From: Lingula anatina
Lineage: Eukaryota > Brachiopoda > Lingulata > Lingulida > Lingulidae
Assembly: GCF_001039355.2 (NCBI RefSeq)
Contig: NW_019774225.1
Location: 6,202-29,618, forward strand
Reading direction: 5' to 3'
DNA: 23,417 nt
Both the position numbers and the translations under genes were made by a program. Below are positions 9,067-17,200 of this stretch, piece after piece (position 1 is the first letter of the stretch; each line of letters starts with the position of its first letter). A model generated the notes under the pieces. The model did no database searches and was not told the origin of the DNA. It saw only the letters and a program-made list of their open reading frames with translations.

Positions 9067-9284
9067 CTTTTGGGGGCTGAAGTTTCTTTGTGATACGACA
9101 AACATTCCCAACAGTTTGAGTTAACAGGCTGGATGTTTACGTTTGAAACTTACTTCTTATTGCTGTTTTCTCAATTTTTTGTTATTTAGTAGACGTTTTA
9201 CGACTTGAACGTGGGGTGATTTGTATTTACACGTTAAATCAATATACTTTCGCTTTCACGTTTATACTCGTATTGTTAGTCATT

Positions 9285-9329
9285 AGAGAGCTTTCGCAAC
9301 TGCACGTTTAGGCGACCGACTACATTTAG
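9285..9329 (+). repeat. Left terminal inverted repeat of the Harbinger element
   Basis: It begins AGAGAGCTTTCGCA and ends ACTACATTTAG, and pairs with 13864-13908 with three mismatches. The ATT target duplication lies directly outside. An internal subterminal inverted pair, CTATCCGTAA 9330-9339 with TTACGGATAG 9397-9406, follows it. Confidence 0.9.
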
Positions 9330-9542
9330 CTATCCGTAACCGTAAAGTGACCAACGTTTATTTTTTCGTGATTTCGCAGAAAGACCCGGTTAGCCTTTAC
9401 GGATAGTCGAATTGTATAGCAGGCTGATACATGTTTCCCGTGCTGTAAGCAGAGACGTTAAATGAGGTCATACGCCATTGGACAGGTTAGGTAATTTGTG
9501 ATGAACGAATAGGCATGATAAACATTACAGGGGTAAACACAC

Positions 9543-9651
9543 TTTAGACCACGGTGTAAGTGAAGAACAAAAGACTCGGACGTGGTGTAACTCGCATAAC
9601 CGCACGTCTTGCATGAATGCGTTATAACCCGTTCATGGACCGTGGTCTAAA
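9543..9651. repeat. 13-bp inverted repeat (TTTAGACCACGGT)
   Basis: TTTAGACCACGGT at 9543-9555 and its exact inverse at 9639-9651 enclose 83 bp. It lies inside the Harbinger element upstream of the transposase and abuts the next palindrome. Confidence 0.8.
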
Positions 9652-9653
9652 TA

Positions 9654-9746
9654 AGATAGACCCCTCGTCAGCGGGGGTTATGTGACATCCACTCGTGCTA
9701 CGCACTCGTGTATGCCACATAACCCTCGCTGACTCGGGGTCTATCT
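9654..9746. repeat. 31-bp inverted repeat just upstream of the transposase
   Basis: The left arm 9654-9684 begins AGATAGACCCC and ends GGGTTATGTG. The right arm 9716-9746 is its inverse at 28 of 31 positions. The loop holds CACTCGTG twice. The right arm ends 26 bp before the transposase ATG. It could be an independent MITE nested in the element, or a structured 5' leader or transposase-binding region. Confidence 0.85.
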
Positions 9747-10537
9747 ATTACTAAAACTACACACACCTCAGCATGGACCTCCTGCAAATGGCCGTTCAAG
9801 GCGATGATGAGGAGTTGATATACGCTCTCCTTCGCGATAGACCTCAGAAAAGGCTGATAACCTATGACCCTGAATGGCCAAGTTTTAATTTGGGTACCCT
9901 TACTAACGACCAGTGTTTGAACGACTTTCGCTTTGAAAAGGAAGATGTATATCGCTTGGTAACGTTATTAGGACTTCCTGACAACATAACTGTAAGGAAC
10001 AGATGCAGGTGCAGCGGACTTGATGCCTTATGTATGGTTTTAAGGAGATTTTCGTACCCAAATCGACTGAGTGATTTGGAAAGATTTTTGGTCGACCTGC
10101 ATCGACCTTATCCGTGATCATCAATCACACTGTTGGTCTACTCTATGACAGTCATCATCATCGTTTGGATACACTGGATAATCCGTGGTTGGGTCCTGCA
10201 CAACTTCAAATTTATGCTGATAAAATACATGAGAAGGGTGCGCCGCTGCAGAACTGCATAGGTTTTGTGGATGGCACGGTTCGTCCTATAAGCAGGCCAA
10301 CACGCCATCAACGTGTATGTTACAATGGACACAAGCGCATCCACGCATTGAAATTTCAATCAGTAGTGATACCTAGCGGGTTGATTACGCATCTTTATGG
10401 TCCTCTAGAAGGGCGAAGACATGACTGTGCACTGCTTCGTTCGAGTGGATTGATGGAACAGATGGAAGCTAGAGAGCTTACTGATAGGAATGGTCTTCCA
10501 TACGCAATTTATGGAGATCCGGCATCCCCATTAGAAG

Positions 10538-12271
10538 GTATCTGTTGAGTCCCGATATTTGTTTGCCATTGGTCTTTTGAACAGTTAAGTTGTAATGTTT
10601 CTGCTCCAGTTGGTACACTTGCTGAAGTGAGTATTGCTGCTGCATGTTGGCAGATATTACAGTCACTGTGGTGAAGAAAAGGTAGTCATGTTGATATTTT
10701 TCTGCAAATAAAGTTGAATGGTAAAGTCACTAAACAAGGCATTGCTGTTCATTGGAGTTTGGTAGCCTTGGTAACGAAAGTCATATCTATGAAGTTACTC
10801 TTGCTGGAAATTTGCAATATGGACTTTGTTCAACATCATTGTCTTGTTGACTGTTATAAAGACCACTGTAACAAGTATCATTCTGGGTCTTATTTAAAAA
10901 ATCTTGCCTTTTGAATAGTTCTTGATCTTGGTTTATACATTGTGCAATGAAATTCCAGTGATAGGACTTAACTTTTGGCAAGTGCAGGGGTAACACTTAT
11001 GAGTGACGTGAACGTTTTGGTTGTATTTGAATGCTTGTTATTCAAGTTGTATGGTATATATTGGAATCCGGAATCCTTATTACCATGTTTATAACGTGCA
11101 AGTGTCTATCTGGAATGTTTCTGGATGATCTGTAAAAAGGGGATATGTATGTTACTTCTGAATAAGAGCATTGAGGGACTAAAATTTAGATGGATTAAGG
11201 ATGTCTTAAGGTGAATGACAGGTGCATCTAAAGTGGTCTAATTGCTCATGCGGTAGCAGGTAACCCTAATTTCAGAAGGTTGTTTCATGAAAGTTTATAT
11301 CTCTGAAAGGCGTTTCATTTCTGTTGATTACAATTTAAACCCTGGAGATTGAATGGATTTTGATTAGTTGACTGTTATCTCTGTCTGGTAGCTATATGTA
11401 CATTTGGCCTTACTTTTTATTTTAAGGGGTAGGGATACTGGTTGTCTCTTTATGTGTGAAGTGAACTTGGATGATGGTACTGTAAGGACATGCTGCAGCC
11501 ACTGGGGTAATGTCTAGTTGCATGGTTTGGTTGTAGCCAGAGAGGGAGACTAAACGGTTATCTAACCAGTGATCTTAACCTATATGGGCAACATCTGTAC
11601 TGTGGTTACCGTATAGTGTAACAGATTTATATTGTTGCACTCTAAAGAACAGTGTAGGAGATTTTACATCACTACACTTAGCTCATATGTGACAGATATT
11701 ATATCGTTACTGAGCTTCAATCTTTAGTGATAGATCAAGAGTGTGTGACGCGTATGTCATGCAGATAATTGTCATACGACAGATATTGGTCCTTTACTGT
11801 CTTTGACTTTATCCTCTAATGATCATTCACTTGGATTGTAAATATTCCCAGAGTCACAGTGATGAATCAAGTGTGATGCCTGTGTGACAGTTATAATATT
11901 GTCATGCTGAAATGGCAGAAGCCATGAGACGTCATTCTCAGAATTTGTCAATTGTGTTCTCTGAATAACAGGAATATTTTGTTTTGTTTTTGTAGATTCC
12001 TGTGTAAATAACTATTTTTGTCCATGCTAGAGTCATTTTTGTTTTTGTAGACTTAGCCTTTGTAAATGTGTAAAGTAATTTTGTTCATACTGGAGTCATT
12101 TGTTTTGTTTTTGGGGACTCCTTTGTAAATCTGTACATGTATCTTTGTGTAAATATCTTTTTAACTTGTATATATTTCAAGAATTTCAGGTGAGCACCGC
12201 TGGAATTACTAAGGAACTGCTTGTATGATTCTATCAGGAAAAACTTGGAAGTAAACTCATCTCTTTCAAAT
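10538..12271. other. 2-kb segment between transposase halves (intron or insertion)
   Basis: Noncoding T/G-rich sequence. It includes weak direct repeats built on GACAGATATTATATCGTTACT (near 11618, 11690, 11779 and 11886) and three T-rich tandem units at 11983-12158. It starts at a possible splice donor and ends in the LTR-like block that follows. Confidence 0.5.
11983..12158. repeat. T-rich tandem repeat, about 60 bp x 3
   Basis: Units share GTTTTTGTAGA(C/T)T, then TGTAAAT, then TTTTTGTCCATGCTAGAGTCATT or close variants. Such T-rich repeats occur upstream of polypurine tracts in some LTR elements. Confidence 0.65.
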
Positions 12272-12550
12272 AAAGAGGGGAGGAGTGTTGTGATTGTGCC
12301 GGAAGCACTCTCCGAACTGGCGGGAGTGCAGTATATTAGTAGACTAAGTGCAGTTCGAGCCACGACGCGAGAGGGTGCGGACTCACCTATACACCTTTCT
12401 ACGGTATATACCCACACAGTTACACAAGGAGCTTCGACCTGTGAATACGGAGAGCGGATCTGGCGACGCAGAGCAGAGCTAAATAAGGACACTCGGTGCG
12501 AGGGGAGGACACACGAGCCTCGAACGGAAGACAGATAGCTCGCATAAACA
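12272..12550 (+). mobile_element. Possible 3' end of an LTR retrotransposon: polypurine tract plus LTR
   Basis: A 14-nt all-purine run (aaagaggggaggag, 12272-12285) is followed immediately by TGTTGTGATTG. The next 265 bp end in aaACA at 12550, so the block has TGT...ACA ends and a TATATTA box near 12332. A shorter end at 12533 is also possible. No matching 5' LTR and no clear 5-bp target duplication lie between the transposase halves, so this is a truncated element at best. Confidence 0.4.
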
Positions 12551-12979
12551 CTTTACAAATTTGAGTGTCGAAGAAGAAGAATTCAATAGGAGAATGTCAT
12601 CTGTCCGGGAATGCGTCGAGTGGGAGTTCGGAAACTTATTGCGAAACTTTGCCTTCCTGGACTTTCGAAAGAATTTAAAAGTTCTGTTGTCTCCTGTAGC
12701 TAAGTACTACTTGGTAGGTGGTCTTCTGGTCAACTGCCATACCTGTGTGTATGGCAATCAGACCAGTCGGTACTTTGAACTAGATCCTCCCACCCTGGAG
12801 AACTATTTAGCATGAACTGTACACGTGTAAATTGTGCGTATGAAAAATTAAAGAGTAAAATCTAAAATTCATACAGCAAGCAAACTTTATTTAAATGAAA
12901 TCTTGAAGAAAAAACTACTCTTTTAACATAGTTTCATCTCATGTATATGTTGTAGGCAGCAAGAGCCTAGTATGTCAAT

Positions 12980-13165
12980 TCAGTTTTTCTTTTTAACCAA
13001 AGACATATATATAACCATCTCCACCATGTGTTTGTCTTTTTCAATTTTATTTTCTCGCTCTTTGTTTTCTAATTCAAAGCGTTCTTTCTCGAAGGCCAAC
13101 TTGTCTTTCAGGTAACTGACGTAATCTGCTTATGAATCAGTTCGGCGCTTCTTAGTTGGCGGCAT
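12980..13165 (-). pseudogene. Remnant of the second Harbinger ORF (Myb/SANT-type accessory protein)
   Basis: Read on minus from ATG 13165-13163: MPPTKKRRTDS, an in-frame TAA, then ADYVSYLKDKLAFEKERF and further Lys/Glu-rich coiled-coil sequence, ending VKKKN and TGA at 12982-12980. A basic nuclear-localisation-like start (PTKKRR) and a charged coiled-coil end are typical of the Myb-like partner that brings Harbinger transposase to the nucleus and DNA. The central Myb domain is missing, so most of the gene appears deleted, leaving start and end fused. It converges with the transposase, leaving 164 bp between their stop codons. Confidence 0.55.
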
Positions 13166-13863
13166 GTTGTCGCAATTTTAAGCTAAAAAAACAGTGTCAC
13201 CAATTAATGCAGCGTCAGTTTTGTTACTAATATAATTAATATTAATCAATATTTCTCATCCCAAAATTTCAGAGTACAGATTCATTCAAATACACAAAAC
13301 AGGACGCCGTGTTTCGAAACATGGCTTCATAAAATTTGCATTAAAAGTCTAGGAGATATGTCTCCTGTCAACTATGGAGAAAATCGAGCTACTGGTAGTG
13401 TCTTACTAAACGGCACTTACCTGACGGATATCCTGCTTGTTTCGCGTCAAGTGCAGACGGCTAGTCTATAGACCACTTATAAAGGCATGTGTACTCGTAA
13501 AAACTGCTCACAAGATGATGACCTAACAGTCTTATAATACAATCCGTCACGCGTGCGGAAGGCCAGTTCTGACTACCTTGTGGTCAGTGGAAAATGCCTT
13601 TTTTACGGGTATAACCTATATTTCAATAGTAACAAAAACATAGACACAAATAAAATAACAGAGACAAAATGTTTCACATATATTGCAAAAATAAAATGTC
13701 CAATACAATTTTAGTAGAGAAACGGTCAACTTTGAAAGGCTTGATTTCATGAAATTATGCTGATTTGTCAAACCGTTTTTCATTGACGGGTAGCAATCTA
13801 GCTGCGGATAATGTTCTCTCTAACCGTATGTGTACACGTCACTAGACAGCAAATTATGATGAC
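13166..13863. other. Right subterminal region of the Harbinger element, noncoding
   Basis: No open frame of note. It would hold the promoter of the minus-strand ORF and subterminal binding sites, but none can be identified by eye. Confidence 0.4.
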
Positions 13864-13908
13864 CTAAACGTAGTCGTTCGCCTAAACGTGCAGGTGCGAA
13901 AGCTCTCT
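13864..13908 (-). repeat. Right terminal inverted repeat of the Harbinger element
   Basis: It begins CTAAACGTAGTCG and ends TGCGAAAGCTCTCT, followed by the ATT duplication at 13909-13911. It is the inverse of 9285-9329 at 42 of 45 positions. Confidence 0.9.
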
Positions 13909-14242
13909 ATTGATTTAGATGGCACGCCGTTTGGTGCATTTTAGGGAGGGGTGTTGTCCTGTCATGCAAATTAACAAGTCAAACATGTATTTCTGCACAC
14001 GTATATTTTTGTTAGAATCTAACTAAAATGGTTGAGAATTTCTAAACAACAGCCATATTCTGAGTGTAGAACTTATTGCATTTGCTGATTCTGGTAAGTA
14101 TCGGCATAGCTGGCACCCCTCTAAGTGGAAGCGGGCTTAAACTGCGCAGACGCTAAGTGGCGTACCAGTTCATCAGATGCCGAGTTTCCGTTATTTTCGG
14201 AATATTGACCGTCACTGATACTGCACTGCACCAATTGGTTCC
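13909..14242 (+). promoter_or_regulatory. Presumed promoter and 5' UTR of the Ly6-like gene
   Basis: The 334 bp between the Harbinger end and the start codon must hold the promoter if exon 1 is right. A CCAATTGG element is at 14231-14238, close to the ATG and so probably in the 5' UTR. No clear TATA box is visible. Confidence 0.4.
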
Positions 14243-14294
14243 ATGATGCTGGCGATTACTGTTCTGATGTTTCTGTTGGGAAGGATCGAGTTGG
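14243..14294 (+). CDS. Signal-peptide exon of the Ly6-like gene
   Basis: ATG 14243 opens MMLAITVLMFLLGRIELG and ends at TTGG|GTAAGG in phase 1. The next exon starts in phase 1 at 17284 and continues EALECTQC, so cleavage would fall a few residues before the first LU cysteine, as in other Ly6 proteins. I found no other signal-like start that splices in phase between here and 17284. The long intron makes this an inference. Confidence 0.65.
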
Positions 14295-17200
14295 GTAAGG
14301 CGAGAAATATTGAGTTTCAGCGCCAATAAGTTGCATTCAAGCACGTTTTTGGGATAAGTCAGCGCGCAGCCCTGTTGGTTTTCTATATACAGTGCAAATC
14401 CCATATAGTACCATATAGTGTCTTCCAGGCCATTTTATTTCATTTAATGTTGCCTGTCTTCAGGCTAAGATTTGTTATTTAGTTTTTTTTATTTAGAAGA
14501 GAAAGTATCATAGTTTAAGTCCAGAGAGCGTGGCCTTTTCACAGCTTCGTGCCTCTTGCGCCTCGATGTAACTTTGCTCTTGAACATGTACATGTATAGG
14601 TTAGTATGCGGCATACAGTGGACGACTCGTGTTGTAACTTGTACAAAAAGTCTTTCATGTTCAAAATCGAACGCATCAAGTGTCCTTGCTATCACTGATT
14701 TATCTTGCATCAAAGTCGACTTAAATTTTGATCTGAAAGAACTTATACATTTTTGGTCTGTAGATTATTTTTGTTCAACAGTTCGAGTTCAAATCATCGT
14801 TTCATAAAAGCGTTTAAACTGATGATATCTTAGACCCCATAACCATAGATTTTAGATCGATCTATCCCTGTGGGGAGTCTCACTAGATTACTGTCAGCTT
14901 AGTCGGCTTAAGCGTCTGTCCCGCCTACTTAAAGCTGTAACTATGGTGCGCGGTCGGCTAACTGCAATTTAGCGTGAACCCGCGGGGAGTTAGGTCTAAA
15001 TCTTAATCTCTGGGTCGATTCAAATCTCTGGGAGTGCACCCATAGGCCAATATTTGCGTTATTTTAGTATGCAGACACAACTACAGATAATTTACTGGAT
15101 AGAAGAACGGCGGGGTCTCGCAACGAGTGCTGTACAGCTATATGTAAAGACCGGGCCACACAGTGTTTGCTACAAACTTTCCTTTTGGCAACCTTTTAGC
15201 AACATACAAAATCTGGCGGTCGCTTGCAATCACTTTGCGAGCCTAATAGGAAGCTTTAGCATATATTTTGTCGCGCAACGGTTGCAGCAAGGATGCAGTA
15301 TGGTACCCTCTACCAGGGCTGCATTTTTTATTTCGACATTTTTGCTGAGGCGACAGTACAGAGATTAGTCAGCTATTTATACACAGACATATCTCTAAAT
15401 ATCTAGTGAAAAATTAATCTGTCGCCCTGCTAGAGGGTAGCAGTATGATATCTTACCTCTGAAGACCACCTTCAAGATATAGGTTACCTGTTTGCTGAGC
15501 GATACACTGTCAGCAAACACTTGATAATCAAAAACCGTTTGAAGGACCGTAGCAATCGATTGCCTATTGATAACCACAAGGTCTTACAGATCATACATAC
15601 TGCAAACTTTTGACGGTAGCTGCTTTCACATCAATTCCCCTCTCAGGATACAAGAAAAATGTTCTAGTAAAGTGACACCTTCACAAAGAGCTGGGAACGT
15701 GTTGGCTGCTGTAATACGTGGGAGTCGGCTCAGTTTTTTTAACGCATTTAGTTCATTTTACTAATGTGAAAAAACAAACCTTACTATAGCTTAATATCAT
15801 CTTGGTATTGCAACCAGCACTGCAATAATAAAAATTATTTTTTTGAATAAGTTTAATCCTTATTAATCTTCATTAATGGTATTTTGCTTCAGTGCTTGGT
15901 CTCTTTGAGCTCTCAGGGCCTGCGCAGTTACGGTCACACTGACCAAAAAAACCTCTTTACGACTTGCAGCTATCACCATTTGCTAAAACTTGCAAAGTGG
16001 TTTCTAAAAGAACGCGTACTTCATGTACCTTTATTTGGACTTTGTTGATCTGAATGGGTAAAGAAAAGTTGCGATGCGTTGCAGGATATATACATAAACA
16101 CACTAAGAAAACATTTTTGCGCGAATAATACACCGACCTTTTCACAAATTACAAAGAGGGTAGCAAGGTATTCGTGACGTCAGGATTGCATTACCTATCA
16201 AACATGCTTAACTGGTGACATTAAAAGTCTACCTACCGCGGCATTTTGTTTAAGGTAAATAACAAACTAACACGAGGCAGTGATTTTAACACCCACTCCT
16301 AGTTTAAACAAGACGCCCAACAAGAGTTACCCTCTACCAAGGAGGCAGATCGTAGGGGAAAATTGAAAAATCAGAGATAGTAAAATGACCACATATTTAT
16401 CTAAAGATATTTCTGTAAATATCATGTAAAAAGTCAATCTGTGGCCCTGGTAGAGGGTAAGCAAGCGTAGTAATCGCTGCAGTCGACTGGAGACAGTAAT
16501 TATACGGATTTTACTTCGGTTCTATTTCATGCCCGCATCTTGCTATCAGTATCTCCAAGTCAGGATTCAAGTGGTGAATTTGAAACATTCATGAACGGTG
16601 TATATAGTATAGAAACCAAATGGTACTGGTAACATTTCTTTTCATTGGAAACGGACGGAAGACAGGACAGATTGTATGAATTTGTCAGTTCAAGAGGCCA
16701 TTCAGAATGAGAAGAGCCGCGTGCTAGCTGGTCCACGGCCTAAATATGGCGGGCCTACATGAAAGGAAGACCGCTTAATCCTGTAATGATCTCTCCGCCT
16801 CTCACACGCCTCCCCACACGTCGTTCCTGCGGCTCAATTCGACTGGTCCACGGATTCCAGCATCAATGTCCCTTCGTTTTCACGCAAAATACGACATCCA
16901 CCAAAGTTTTCAAGTTCTCCTTCGGGCTCCAGGTGGAAGTGTGGCACCCTTTAAATTTGCAGCGATTAGTTTATTATATTAGAGTGCATGTGGCCTGTTA
17001 TTCTAACCAACCATTTTGCATTACTCGAGGTGTTTCAGTCCTCTTTCGCAACTTGAGCATTGTTTATTGGTCAATGCTACAGCCAGGTACAGCAGAGATT
17101 TGTGGCAATTATCACACAGAACTTATTTCCAATTATCAAACTATTTCATCATTTTTAGGAAGAGTATAATTCATAACATGTTGTAGCTATTTCATGCAAA

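Larger units (their letters stand above)
9773..12815 (+). pseudogene. Harbinger (HARBI1/DDE_Tnp_4) transposase, frameshifted and split
   Basis: Part 1 (9773 to about 10084) encodes the N-terminal region with LRRFSYPNRLSDLERF. A one-base loss in the T run at 10085-10089 then shifts frame. Part 2 continues to 10537 with FVDGT (first catalytic Asp), GHKRIHALKFQ, EGRRHD (second Asp) and YGDPASP (PAYP in relatives). The C-terminal part at 12535-12815 has EEEFNRRMSSVRECVEWEFG, with the catalytic Glu in VEWEFG, then PVAKYYLVGGLLVNCHTC and the natural end PPTLENYLA, stop TGA 12813. The halves can be joined as donor GAAG|GTATCT (10538) to acceptor AGACAG (12534) in matching phase 1, giving a spacing close to relatives. 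The alternative is that the gap is a retroelement insertion. The product would cut and paste the element; as it stands it is inactive unless the frameshift is a sequencing error. Confidence 0.88.
9285..13908 (+). mobile_element. PIF/Harbinger DNA transposon, nearly complete
   Basis: A 4,624-bp element bounded by 45-bp terminal inverted repeats, 42/45 identical, and flanked by the 3-bp direct duplication ATT (9282-9284 and 13909-13911). Three-bp AT-rich duplications are characteristic of PIF/Harbinger. Inside it carries a HARBI1-type DDE transposase (plus) and, converging on it, the remnant of the second Harbinger ORF (minus). The transposase has a frameshift and is split by about 2 kb, so the copy is unlikely to be autonomous. 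It sits between two host genes and its right end is 335 bp before the Ly6 gene start codon. Confidence 0.88.

Noticed and set aside
16759-17169. 136-codon open frame upstream of the LU exons
   Set aside because: No domain, no signal peptide, no in-phase splice to the LU exons, and codon content like chance.
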